Below are positions 11,010 to 20,469 of a DNA stretch of 64,000 nt, in pieces. Position numbers and translations under genes: made by a program. Under the pieces are notes generated by a model. The model saw only the letters and a program-made list of their open reading frames with translations, was not told where the DNA came from and made no database searches. This DNA is from Schizochytrium sp. CCTCC M209059 (Eukaryota > Sar > Bigyra > Thraustochytrida > Thraustochytriidae): the NCBI GenBank assembly GCA_000818945.1, contig KN805458.1, positions 55,695 to 119,694 on the forward strand. The letters are read 5' to 3'. How positions within the stretch are numbered: position 1 is the first letter of the stretch; each line of letters begins with the position of its first letter.

Positions 11010-11162
11010 TGTTCGCGGCGAACTTGTTGTAATTGACGGTTTCGAGGCGAACGCTTTGAAGCGTTCGCGGCGAACTCGTCAAAATCGAGGTGCCTCCATA
11101 TATTATAAGGGCTACGACTGAAGTTCTCGTTTTGACGAGTTCGCCGCGAACTCGTCAAACTG
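11010..11162. mobile_element. Candidate MITE-like insertion, 153 bp, palindromic
   Basis: The segment is flanked on both sides by TGTAAT (11004-11009 and 11163-11168). Removing it and one flank copy restores the junction GTCGTCTATGTAATCATCG, which is found intact at 11231-11249 in the neighbouring 76-bp repeat. The element carries the 13-nt palindrome GTTCGC(G/C)GCGAAC three times (11011, 11063, 11139). It also has a perfect 22-nt inverted repeat (11063-11084 against 11130-11151) and a 29-nt hairpin with 14-bp arms (11131-11159). It encodes nothing. A single copy cannot prove mobility; the target-site evidence comes from the neighbouring empty repeat unit. Confidence 0.5.
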
Positions 11163-11378
11163 TGTAATCATCGTTCTACTCTCACGCTCGTTTTTAACTT
11201 CGTGTCTTTCCCGGGATAACGCCAGCAGTGGTCGTCTATGTAATCATCGTTCTACTCTCACGCTCGTTTTTAGCTTCGTGTCTTTCCCAGAACAACGCCA
11301 GCAGTGGTCGTCGATGTAATCATCGTTCTACTCTCACGCTCGTTTTTAGCTTCGTGTCTTTCCCGGAACAACGCCAAT
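11163..11378 (+). repeat. 76-bp tandem repeat (minisatellite), about 2.8 copies
   Basis: Units start at TGTAATCATCG at 11163, 11239 and 11315, an exact 76-bp spacing, and differ at only a few positions (for example TTTTTAACTT against TTTTTAGCTT). A further partial unit ending GGTCGTCTA lies immediately left of the MITE-like segment. Confidence 0.92.
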
Positions 11379-12009
11379 ACGCCAAAAGATGCAGATGACG
11401 AGAAGCAAATGATGTGAAGAAGCAAATCATGCAAACAAGTACGAAACGACTCGCTGTCGGATGCAAGGAGAATTTTGGACGCTGGCATTGGCACGTTTCC
11501 CGGAACATTCAGTCCTGCTGTCCAATGAAGGCAACTCGCAAGCAGCCTCGTTTGTGGGACACCATCATGACTGCTTGTGCAGCACACGTTCTGGGATAGA
11601 TCGCTTTTCGTTTGACCGGCCAGGCGACCCAGCCGTCCACGCTTCTGCTCGTCACCTCATGTCCCCTCTCTCCCCTGTCACCTTCATCATGTCCGTGTAA
11701 AAGTACGCGTTGTGCACACAACCTTGACTTCGCTGCCATTGATTCCGGGAAAGATATAGCCGACTTGTCGGAGGCGCAGGCAAGTGGAAAAAGACGCGCA
11801 TTGCGGACTTGCTATTGCCGCCACAAGTGGACAATGCAACAGCCAGAAAGCTAGCCTTTATAGACAGGCAGGCAGACAGAGAGACAGACAGCGAGCGAGC
11901 GAGCGGTGAGCATTGCACGCACGGACAAAGGGAAACAGACCCCGAAAGAAAGGAGCCTTCGTACGCGAACGGCTCAGATAGCGCGAGCGACACCCCGCTC
12001 CCTCCCCTT

Positions 12010-12010
<1 letters not shown>

Positions 12011-12044
<34 letters not shown>
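12011..12044 (+). repeat. (CAG)n tract in synthetase leader
   Basis: About eleven CAG units lie 150 bp upstream of the alanyl-tRNA synthetase ATG. If the upstream in-frame extension is translated they would encode polyglutamine. Confidence 0.9.
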
Positions 12045-12046
<2 letters not shown>

Positions 12047-12196
12047 AGCGGCGACAGGGTCGCAGAGCTCGAGGCGCAAGTGCAAGCGCTGCAGGAAGAG
12101 ATCAAGGAGAAGGACAAGCGTATCCTTCAACTTTCGAGGGAAGTCCCCCTCGGATTGAAGCAGCTCAAGACCAAGCGTCTCGGACTTGAACCGCGC

Positions 12197-15151
12197 ATGA
12201 TGCAGCAGCCCGGCGATGGCAACGATAACGTCGAGTGGCCCGAGTGGAAGATTCGCGAAAAGTTCGTGAGCTTCTTCGAGGAGAGCCACAAGCACACCTT
12301 TTGGCCCAGCAGCCCCGTTGTGCCCCACAATGACCCGACCCTGCTCTTCACCAACGCCGGAATGAACCAGTTCAAGCCACTCTTCCTTGGCCAGGCGGAC
12401 CCGAACACCGCCATGAGCAAGCTCAAGCGCGCCGTGAACCTGCAAAAGTGCATCCGCGCTGGTGGCAAGCACAACGATCTCGATGACTGCGGTCGCGACG
12501 GCACGCATCTCACGTCCTTCCTCATGGCCGGCAACTGGAGCTTTGGCGACTTCTTCAAGGAGGGCGCCATCGCCATGGCCTGGGAGCTTCTTACCGAAGT
12601 CTTCAAGCTCAACCCGGACAACCTCTATGCCTCGTACTTTGGCGGTGACGAAAAGGTTCCCGTCGACGAGGAGGCCCGCCAGATCTGGCTCAAATACCTT
12701 CCCGAGAGCCACGTCCTCCCCTTTGACGCCAAGGATAACTTTTGGGAGATGGGCGACACGGGTCCCTGTGGTCCCTGCAGTGAGATCCATTACGATCGCA
12801 TCGGCAACCGCGAGGCCGGTCACCTCGTCAACGACGACGCCTTCGGCGGTGAGGTCACCGAGATTTGGAACCTGGTGTTCATCCAGTTCAACCGCACGGC
12901 TGACGGCACCCTCGAGTCGCTCCCGGAGAAGCACGTCGATACCGGCATGGGCTTTGAGCGTCTGGCGATGGCACTGCAAAAGAAGACCTCCGCCTATGAC
13001 ACCGATGTCTTCACCCCTCTTCTCGACGCCATCGCCAAGGTGGCAGTCGACGTCCCGCCCTATGGTGGCAAGATGGGCGCTGACGACGTTGGCAACGTGG
13101 ACATGGCCTACCGAGTGGTTGCCGACCACATTCGCACCCTTAGTTTCGCCATCGCCGACGGCGCCTTCCCCAGCAACGAAGGCCGCGGCTACGTGCTTCG
13201 TCGCATCCTGCGCCGCGCCGTGCGCTACGGCCAGGAGGTGCTCAACATGCCGCGGGGTGGCTTTGCCAAGCTCTCTGGCGTCTTCATCTCCCAGATGCGC
13301 GAGGCCTTTCCTGAGCTCGGCGAGAAGGAGCAGCTCATCTACGAGGTCATCCTCGACGAGGAGGAGACCTTTGCGCGCACGCTGCGTAAGGGCACGATCC
13401 GCTTCCAAAAGGAGGCCGACAAGGTCAAGGCTGCTGGCGGCACCGTCATTCCCGGCAAGGTCGCATCCTTCCTCTACCTGACCATGGGCTTTCCCATTGA
13501 TCTCACCGAGCTCATGGCGGAGGAGGCTGGACTCACGGTTGATATTGATGGCTACAACCTCGCTCTTCAAAAGCACGTTGAGGCCTCGCAGGCTGTCGGT
13601 TCCTCGGGCGATGGCAACGGCATCCGCATGCTTGAGGCCAAGGAAACCGCTTACCTCGAGGACAACCTCGGCCTCTCCCCCACGGACCACTCGGAGGTGT
13701 ACAACTGGTACAACGACGTCGAGGGCGCGACCGTCAAGGCTATCTTTGACGGTTCCGACTTTGTCGAGCAGGTTTCCATTGCTGATTGCGCCGAAGGCAA
13801 GCAGTATGGCTTTATTCTCGACAAGAGCAACTTTTACTACGAGTCCGGTGGCCAGCTCGCCGATACCGGTTTCCTCGAGGTGGAAAACACTGACGTTTGC
13901 GTCTCGGTGCGCGATTGCCAGTCCAGCAAGGGCTTCAAGGTTCACGCCGGCGCTGTGCAGAAGCGCGGCGGCGACGACGACGATGAGGTCGAGGCCGGCA
14001 CGCCCGCGCGCGAGTCCCGCGACGCCATCAAGGTTGGCGACAAGGTGACCTGCCGCGTCAACTTTGAGCGCCGTGGCGATCTCGCCAAGAACCACACCAG
14101 CACCCACTTGCTGAACTTTGCGCTGCGCAAGGCCGTCTCCGCGGACACTGACCAAAAGGGCTCCATGGTGTCCAGCGACAAGCTGCGCTTTGATTTCAAC
14201 GCGCAAAAGGCTATTACTCTGGAGCAGCTCGTTCAGGTCGAGAAGATCGTGCGCGAAAAGATCTCCGAGTCTCTCCCTGTGCACACTCAGGTTGTCCCTC
14301 TTGCTGACGCACGCCGCATCAGCTCGCTGCGCGCTGTCTTTGGCGAGACTTACCCCGACCCTGTGCGCGTCGTCTCGATCGGCCCCAAGGTCGAGGAGGT
14401 CATCGAGGACCCTCTCAACGAGAAGTGGGTCAACTACTCTATCGAGCTCTGCGGTGGTACTCACCTCGGCAAGAGTTCGGAGGCCCGCTCCTTTTCGCTG
14501 GTGTCCGAGTCTGCGCTCGCCAAGGGCATTCGCCGTGTCGTCTGCGTGACGGGTGAGGCCGCCTACAAGGCCGCTCGCGATGCCGAGGCTCTTCGCGCCC
14601 GGGTTGAGGAGGCCAACGGTCTCTCGGACGCTGCACTCCAGGACTTCCTCAAGAGCCTCATGAACGACGTGTCCAAGGCTGTTATCTCCGTCTCGGAAAA
14701 GCACGAGCTCACTCTTGCTGTTGAATCGCTCTCGCGCCGCCTTGCCGAGCTGCAAAAGGCTGCTCAGCACCGCGTTGTCACCCTTCTCGTCGATGAGGCC
14801 AAGGCTGCCGCCGAGGCTGGCAAGGGCTTCGTCGTGTTCAACATCGATGACGCGTCGACGAACGCGGCCAAGGTCGTGCAGGACGCCAACAAGAAGCTCA
14901 AGAAGACCCCAATTGCCATTCTTGCGCTCCAGGGCAACAAGGAGACCGACGCTGTCACCTTTTCTGCCTTTGCGCCTCCCAAGGTACAGGAGAAGCTTGA
15001 CGTCAAGGAGTGGGTCACCTTTGCCGGCGAGCCCTGCGAGGCCCGCGGTGGTGGCAAGGGCGGCACCTTCAATGGTAAGGGCAAGGGTGTGGCGCAGATC
15101 TCTTCTTGCCTCGAGCGCGGCACCCAGTTCGCCTCAGAGAAGCTTGCCTAG
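12197..15151 (+). CDS. Alanyl-tRNA synthetase
   Basis: From the ATG at 12197 the protein has 984 residues, the usual eukaryotic length. It attaches alanine to tRNA-Ala. The class II catalytic domain opens with VSFFEESHKHTFWPSSPV and DPTLLFTNAGMNQFKPLFLG. It continues with CIRAGGKHNDLDDCGRD and GNWSFGDFFKEGAI. The editing domain has both zinc/active-site signatures, HTSTHLLNFALR (near residue 633) and CGGTHLG (near 752), so mischarged Ser/Gly-tRNA can be cleared. A C-Ala domain ends the protein. The frame is also open for 111 codons upstream of the ATG (from 11864) without any ATG. That part encodes polyQ and a coiled-coil-like segment (VAELEAQVQALQEEIKEKDK), which could be a leader read from a non-AUG codon or an unrecognised 5' exon. 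Confidence 0.96.
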   Translation: MMQQPGDGNDNVEWPEWKIREKFVSFFEESHKHTFWPSSPVVPHNDPTLLFTNAGMNQFKPLFLGQADPNTAMSKLKRAVNLQKCIRAGGKHNDLDDCGRDGTHLTSFLMAGNWSFGDFFKEGAIAMAWELLTEVFKLNPDNLYASYFGGDEKVPVDEEARQIWLKYLPESHVLPFDAKDNFWEMGDTGPCGPCSEIHYDRIGNREAGHLVNDDAFGGEVTEIWNLVFIQFNRTADGTLESLPEKHVDTGMGFERLAMALQKKTSAYDTDVFTPLLDAIAKVAVDVPPYGGKMGADDVGNVDMAYRVVADHIRTLSFAIADGAFPSNEGRGYVLRRILRRAVRYGQEVLNMPRGGFAKLSGVFISQMREAFPELGEKEQLIYEVILDEEETFARTLRKGTIRFQKEADKVKAAGGTVIPGKVASFLYLTMGFPIDLTELMAEEAGLTVDIDGYNLALQKHVEASQAVGSSGDGNGIRMLEAKETAYLEDNLGLSPTDHSEVYNWYNDVEGATVKAIFDGSDFVEQVSIADCAEGKQYGFILDKSNFYYESGGQLADTGFLEVENTDVCVSVRDCQSSKGFKVHAGAVQKRGGDDDDEVEAGTPARESRDAIKVGDKVTCRVNFERRGDLAKNHTSTHLLNFALRKAVSADTDQKGSMVSSDKLRFDFNAQKAITLEQLVQVEKIVREKISESLPVHTQVVPLADARRISSLRAVFGETYPDPVRVVSIGPKVEEVIEDPLNEKWVNYSIELCGGTHLGKSSEARSFSLVSESALAKGIRRVVCVTGEAAYKAARDAEALRARVEEANGLSDAALQDFLKSLMNDVSKAVISVSEKHELTLAVESLSRRLAELQKAAQHRVVTLLVDEAKAAAEAGKGFVVFNIDDASTNAAKVVQDANKKLKKTPIAILALQGNKETDAVTFSAFAPPKVQEKLDVKEWVTFAGEPCEARGGGKGGTFNGKGKGVAQISSCLERGTQFASEKLA

Positions 15152-16261
15152 AGAAAAGAAAGTTGCAGAGACAGAGAAAAGGAGTGAAAGATCTGCTGTT
15201 GGCTTCTCATTCTTGTTTCCGAATAAAATCACACATTTTTTAACTTTCGCGCCACGATTCCTTGGTAGCTTTCTGACTGGTCACCTGAGATCTTTCTTGG
15301 ACTTACTTTTGGATTGGCTGATGTTGCGTCTTGCGGAATAACGTTTGTCGGCGCTCGCCTTGTTATTTTCATACGACTCACGCCAACGAGCCAGGGTCTA
15401 ATTGGGAAGGAGTCCATCAGAACACCTGCTTAATTTCTTGGCCCACAATCACCGAGAGTTGCTCGCGACTGCGCCCAGCTCTTTGCGTGCGCCTCGCGGA
15501 GAGATGGCCTTGTTTCCTTTCACTTTCCTTTTACTACTCACTCCGTTTGCTCCTTTGCTTTTCTGCGCCTCTGGGACTGGCAACCGCAGGCAGTTAGCTA
15601 GGCCCCAGCTAGGCAGAACTCTACCTCTTGCGCAAGATTTACATGAGCCCAAGCAGAGACATACGTAGAGCAACAGATCCCGGACGCCCGTGCGGCTGGC
15701 CGTCGCGACTTTGCTCGCTCGCGCAGACCGCGAAGCCCGCGCAGCCCGCGCAGCACGCGCAGCCAGCAGCCGCAGCAGCCGCCGCAGCTAGCGCGGGCGA
15801 CTGCCTGCGGCCCGCTCCGCTCGCAGCGTCTGCTCGCCAGCGACTCGGATCGACTCGTGCGCGGGGCGGGCGCACGAGTGAGCAAGTGCATCGATCTATC
15901 TTATCTATCTCTCTCTCTCTCTCTGTGTATCCAGCGAGCGAGCGAAAGAGCGCTCTCGCCCGTGCGCACACGCTTGCGCGGGAAGGAAAAGGTGGGGTTG
16001 GGGCTAGGCCCTACGCTCCGGGAGGTCGCTCCTCGCGCGCGCGTGAGTGCACGGCGCTACTAGGTGCCACTATACTATACATACCCCTTGGCGCACGGTC
16101 ACCGCTGTGCTCAGGGAAAAGGACCTTGTAAAAAACGAAAAGAAAAGAAAGGGAGCGTCAGATACGAACGAGAGAGAAGGGCAAGTTAGTTTTGACAAAG
16201 TGGAGAAAGGTCGCGCAATCACAAGCACAATCACGAGCACGAAGACGAAGTCTTGGCGAGC
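15152..16261. other. Intergenic region, no gene recognised
   Basis: This lies between alanyl-tRNA synthetase and the AMBRA1-like gene. It contains CT dinucleotide and GCGA-like tracts (about 15900-15950) and Ala/Arg-rich GC-biased open frames, none protein-like. Confidence 0.65.
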
Positions 16262-18373
16262 ATGAAGAGGCCAAGATCGCCAACGTCAGCCTTGCATCGC
16301 GTGCCCATGTGCAAGACCTGCGCAGACGATGAGGAAGGCGGAGGCTATCTATGCTCGTGCTCTTCGCCAGCGCTGGGGCCACTGCTTTTAAATCAGCCGT
16401 CGGAAAACTTTCTTCTCGAGTCGGAACTTCGAGCCCCAGTAGGCTTCGCGTCATGGGCAACCGCAAAAACGGCCTCGCTGCGCCGTAATCAGCTCATTGG
16501 CCCTGGCGCGTTTGCGCGGACGTCAAATATCTTTGACATGCTACGCGCGAGGGAACAGGCACCCTTGGTGGGAACACAAAACTGCCTGCAGCCGCGTCGA
16601 GACGCAGCAATGGAACGCTGGATTGAAGCCGCCACACTCGCCCAGCCACGAGAGCGAACACTGCCCACAAGTCTAGGAACGCGGAGCACCATCTCCGTGG
16701 CGCACTCGCCAGACGGCAAGCTCGTTGCCTCGACGCACGGCGATCACACTGTCAAAGTCTTTGATACGGTATCGGGCCGTCTGCTACAGACATTAAGCGG
16801 GCATCGTCGGACGCCCTGGACGGTCAAGTTCCATCCAACAGACCCGATGCTTTTGGCATCCGGCTGCCTTGGCCACGAAGCTCGCGTCTGGGATCTGCGC
16901 ACAGGGATGTGCGATCAGTTGTGCTACTTGCATCGTGAGATCGTCTCGCTTGCCTTCCACCCGCACCATCCTTGGGTGGTCTTGGCGTCAGGTCGACGGA
17001 TCTACTTTTGGAGATACCAAACTGGCGCTGACGCAACGTGCCTTATCCAAATGCAGCGCAACGTGCGCTGCGTTGGTTTCACGCCATCTGGCGATCAGAT
17101 GATCGTTGGCGTCGCCTCCAACAGCAGGTCGCCTTCGGCCGTGCATTATATCAATCACCGCGAGGAAACGACGGTTCAGCTCCAGCTCTTTGACTTTTTG
17201 CCAGCCTCTGTTCCAGAGTGGCTGACATCGCGAAACCCTCTTGCAGCTCCGTTACGTCCGCCTCGCAGTATCGCCTCGCATGCTGTGCTTTACAACGACG
17301 GCGGCTTCCACGTTTCTGATTGTGGCACTAAACTATGCGCAGTCTTGCACGAAGCCTGCCCGCGCGACGAACTCCCGAGCGAGCGGACGTCCCACGTGCA
17401 CGCTTTCGAGGAGACTTTCGAGCAGGGCGCAGGTTCGAGTCGAGCCAGGGCCTCGCTGGCAATGGAGGCATCGAATCTTGCGTCTATTGCGCGCCGTGTC
17501 GACTCCCTTGCTCTTCGGGAATCTGGCGAGCAGACGTCAGGAGCCACTGCATCAACAGCAGCGGACTCTGGAAGTCCTCCTAAATTACGACGCGTTCTCG
17601 CCGGCCGCTCGTCGACGGCTAGCAGCGCGGGAAACAAAGAAGATGGTAGGGTGACGAAGTCGAATCTTACCGCTAAGGCTGACAACGCTTCAGATGCTTC
17701 GTTTGAGAATGAGGCTAGACCGTCTGGACTTGCATCGATCGCACGTCGGGTTGACTCACTAGCTCTGAGGGAGCGTGACGGACCATCTGGCAGCGCGAAC
17801 CAGTCCACGAGCGCAACCTCGGCGACGAGTCAGCAATCCGTAACCTCGCTAAGGCGCTCTACAATCGCGAGAGGCGGGGAGGGCACCTCGCGAGAACATG
17901 AAGCAAATGCCTCGTCGAGGCAGACCGAGTTGGATGCACGGCAATGGCAACACCTTCGACGGACGTATGATAGCGTCAGTGTATACAGGCTTGTGGTTCT
18001 CAGCCTTGAACAAGGTCGGGTTGGCAAGGTTCTGGCCCAGGGCACGCTGGAGAGCTGTGCGGCGCGCGGCATCACTTCGGTGCGCTTCAGCCCTACCCAG
18101 GAACATATCCTGTTGGGTTATGGGCTTAGCGTGCGCACGAGCAATCCGAACGAGGCATATCGCATTGCTGCAGTGTACAAGGCTCCGCCCGGTGACGATG
18201 GCATCTTTTGTGAGCGAGTGGTTAAGAACAACGAGGATGACATCAACATTGCCAGCTTCCACCCAAGGGTTGGCTACGGCATCTTTTACGGCACTCGGCA
18301 GGGCAAGCTTCGCAACTTTGGCTTTGGACGTGTTCCTCCTACGCATGTCTCATCGAGCCAAGCTGCGCGCTAG
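16262..18373 (+). CDS. AMBRA1-like WD40 protein
   Basis: The protein has 703 residues from the ATG at 16262. N-terminal WD40 blades at about residues 140-280 include the AMBRA1-type sequence SPDGKLVASTHGDHTVKV, LSGHRRTPWTVKFHP and SGCLGHEARVWDLRTG. A long, probably disordered insert follows, and a C-terminal segment (about 595-700: GITSVRFSPTQEHILLGYG) looks like the returning blades. This matches the split propeller of AMBRA1, a substrate receptor of CUL4-DDB1 ubiquitin ligase that also acts in autophagy. The insert contains two near-identical copies of LASIARRVDSLALRE (about residues 404-418 and 491-505). The role is inferred from the family; animal-specific partners may not apply. Confidence 0.82.
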   Translation: MKRPRSPTSALHRVPMCKTCADDEEGGGYLCSCSSPALGPLLLNQPSENFLLESELRAPVGFASWATAKTASLRRNQLIGPGAFARTSNIFDMLRAREQAPLVGTQNCLQPRRDAAMERWIEAATLAQPRERTLPTSLGTRSTISVAHSPDGKLVASTHGDHTVKVFDTVSGRLLQTLSGHRRTPWTVKFHPTDPMLLASGCLGHEARVWDLRTGMCDQLCYLHREIVSLAFHPHHPWVVLASGRRIYFWRYQTGADATCLIQMQRNVRCVGFTPSGDQMIVGVASNSRSPSAVHYINHREETTVQLQLFDFLPASVPEWLTSRNPLAAPLRPPRSIASHAVLYNDGGFHVSDCGTKLCAVLHEACPRDELPSERTSHVHAFEETFEQGAGSSRARASLAMEASNLASIARRVDSLALRESGEQTSGATASTAADSGSPPKLRRVLAGRSSTASSAGNKEDGRVTKSNLTAKADNASDASFENEARPSGLASIARRVDSLALRERDGPSGSANQSTSATSATSQQSVTSLRRSTIARGGEGTSREHEANASSRQTELDARQWQHLRRTYDSVSVYRLVVLSLEQGRVGKVLAQGTLESCAARGITSVRFSPTQEHILLGYGLSVRTSNPNEAYRIAAVYKAPPGDDGIFCERVVKNNEDDINIASFHPRVGYGIFYGTRQGKLRNFGFGRVPPTHVSSSQAAR

Positions 18374-18591
18374 CTAAGGAAAAAAACAAAACAAAAAAAC
18401 ACAGACCAAACGGCAATCGTTCATTTCGTACACGATAGCGTAATCTCAAGTCAAGCTTTGTAAAATGATCAGGGAGGTCCCGAAACCATAAAAGAGACGG
18501 AAGTGCAGAATCCCAGAAAAAGAGTGAATCTAGCCTGCCTGCCTGCACGATGTACTACGCAAAGACTGAGCTCGCTTTGCTATACATGATT

Positions 18592-20469
18592 TCACTTTGG
18601 TCTTCCCGACTTGTCTACCATTTGAAAGTGTTTGTGCTCGTGCAGGCCGTGCTGTGCAGATAGCATAGCAGCAAGATCGCGCGAAACACGGCCCTGGATG
18701 ACGACCTCAATGGCAGTAGTGTTACCTGGGCGAGGCTGCGTCGTACAAGAACTTGAAAACTTGATTTGAGCGTCGCGCGCAATCGTCTCGGGGTCAAGTC
18801 CAAAGACCTCTAGATTCCAAGCCCGGGTGACGAACTTGCGACCCTGACGCTGCTCCTCGAGCAAGCTGATCTTCGGCGCTGCGCCTGCTTTGAATTTGGA
18901 CTTTGTCCCATCAGGGAAGCGGATCTCGTGCCCCACCTGCATGCGATCCATCAACTTGTCGGTAATGCTCCCCTTTTCGAGTTTGACTGGTGGCGACTCA
19001 TTGGACTTGCGCTTCTTGGTGGGATACAAAGCCTCTGCCAGAGTAGCATCGAGAAGCACAAAACGCCGATTGGTCGTGTCCTCGAGATTGTGCTTGGTCA
19101 CGTAAGCCAAAAAGGCGTCACGAATTTGTCTCCCCGTGAGGTAGCCCTGCTGCGCCTTTTCCGGCTTGGCATCCGCGAGAACGTCCTTGACGGCTTTGGA
19201 GGAAGGTTTCCAGCGCTCCTCGATCTCGGCGCGCCCGCTCGGACCAGAGGTCTCGCCGGACCCAGCACCAGCCTCTCCATTTTGTGCGGCAGAGTGGAAT
19301 TCTTGTTCCTTGGGCCAAGGCTTGAACTCGCGCAGCTCAGGGGCCTCGCGATGAACCTCTGAGAGCGCCTCTACACCATTGCCCTTGTCTTTGAGAGAGA
19401 TGATGCCTTTGTCCCGCATGGCATGCATAAAGACGCCAGTTTTTTTGTACTTGGTTTGTTTCAGATTGAGCGTTACGCCTTGCGGTCTGCATGGGAGCAT
19501 GACGTTGGAGTAGAATTGGCTCACAAGCATGGGGAGCTCGCGATCCTTGACATGTCGCTTGAGCGCTTGCAAAAAGGTGCTCTCCAAGAGCGTCTCCATG
19601 TCGAGCGCGGGCGCAGGCTCACCTGCGGGTGCCACAGTTCCATCCTCGGCTCCGGGGATGGCATCACTTGTCGCGGAAGGGCCTGGGGCCGGAGTCGTAT
19701 GCGAAGGTGCATCTGGAGGGGTCGCCTCGGACTTCTCTGCAGTGATCAATTCCGCTTCGGCGTCGGTCTCCGCAGCCTCGGCATTGTCCTCGTCCTCATC
19801 CTCGGCCTCGCTGAGGGTTGCTTCGGTCGCGACAATTTCTGCGTCGAGAAAGCCTTCATTTGGACGGTTCTGTCCGCCCAGAGCCCAGAGCTGGTCACCA
19901 TAGCGATGGTGAACAACCATGCCTTTGCCACGAAAGCCTCCATGATAAATGTTGTCTTTGTCGACGATCATCTCGCCTACGGCAAAGGGACTCGGATTGC
20001 CGTCTGCGCGAAGCGCGCGACGCTGACCCTTGTACACGCCTCCAATTCCAAAGCAAGATCCAGCCACGGTTTCTTCAGCCTCCCGTACAACGCCCGGCAA
20101 CATTACATCGGCGCTCTTGCCCACGACGAATTTGCTCACGGGTGCATGCACGACAAGTTCGGGAAGAAGCTTGGGAAGGCGCCAGAGCGCATCCACCGTC
20201 GGGTAGAGCACATCGCCCCGGCCGTTGACGTCAAAGAAGAGCAGGCAGTAATCTTTGGCGCCCTTCTTGCCCACGCCGTAGACTACGGCCTTGTTGGGCA
20301 ATTTGCTCTGGAAGACGTCAGCCTTTTGGTGCAAGCCGAGGCCCTCCTTGAGCTCCTCTGCCGTGACCGGCTTGAACGCCTTGCACAGCGTGGCCACCAG
20401 GCTCTTGACGTTCTTGCCGCTCAGCCTGGACTCCTTGCCGCCCGCCACGTCGCTCGCCTTGCCGAACAT
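18592..20469 (-). CDS. Translation initiation factor eIF2D (ligatin)
   Basis: The protein has 625 residues. It starts MFGKASDVAGG and has an N-terminal domain plus PUA domain within about 1-190 (PGVVREAEETVAGSCFGIGGVYKGQRRA). An acidic linker (about 215-290) follows, then a winged-helix region (about 295-365), a SWIB/MDM2-like domain (about 450-530) and a C-terminal SUI1/eIF1-like domain (about 540-620: QGRKFVTRAWNLEVFGLDPETIARD, HKHFQMVDKSGRPK). eIF2D delivers or releases tRNA at the ribosomal P site during unusual initiation, reinitiation and 40S recycling. All domains are present and in the family order. It is transcribed away from the folate gene at 21221. Confidence 0.93.
   Translation of the reverse strand: MFGKASDVAGGKESRLSGKNVKSLVATLCKAFKPVTAEELKEGLGLHQKADVFQSKLPNKAVVYGVGKKGAKDYCLLFFDVNGRGDVLYPTVDALWRLPKLLPELVVHAPVSKFVVGKSADVMLPGVVREAEETVAGSCFGIGGVYKGQRRALRADGNPSPFAVGEMIVDKDNIYHGGFRGKGMVVHHRYGDQLWALGGQNRPNEGFLDAEIVATEATLSEAEDEDEDNAEAAETDAEAELITAEKSEATPPDAPSHTTPAPGPSATSDAIPGAEDGTVAPAGEPAPALDMETLLESTFLQALKRHVKDRELPMLVSQFYSNVMLPCRPQGVTLNLKQTKYKKTGVFMHAMRDKGIISLKDKGNGVEALSEVHREAPELREFKPWPKEQEFHSAAQNGEAGAGSGETSGPSGRAEIEERWKPSSKAVKDVLADAKPEKAQQGYLTGRQIRDAFLAYVTKHNLEDTTNRRFVLLDATLAEALYPTKKRKSNESPPVKLEKGSITDKLMDRMQVGHEIRFPDGTKSKFKAGAAPKISLLEEQRQGRKFVTRAWNLEVFGLDPETIARDAQIKFSSSCTTQPRPGNTTAIEVVIQGRVSRDLAAMLSAQHGLHEHKHFQMVDKSGRPK

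Larger units (their letters stand above)
10485..12196. other. Repeat-rich intergenic region
   Basis: This lies between the SDR and alanyl-tRNA synthetase genes. No protein gene was seen. It holds CAA/ACG microsatellites (about 10686-10716, 10851-10927), a diverged direct repeat (10731-10780 against 10950-11000), the MITE-like insertion at 11010-11162 and the 76-bp tandem repeat. The last part includes the in-frame upstream extension of the synthetase. Confidence 0.75.

Noticed and set aside
11163..11378. CRISPR-like array
   Set aside because: The 76-bp units are directly adjacent with no unique spacers, and the genome is eukaryotic; this is a minisatellite.
11858..14770. A 970-codon open frame antisense to alanyl-tRNA synthetase
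   Set aside because: It is a shadow created by strong GC3 codon bias of the synthetase; its sequence is repetitive in Val/Leu/Asp and matches no protein family.
17425..17445. tRNA T-arm-like sequence (GGTTCGAGTC)
   Set aside because: It lies inside the AMBRA1-like coding region and no acceptor stem or anticodon arm fits around it. No convincing tRNA was found in the window.
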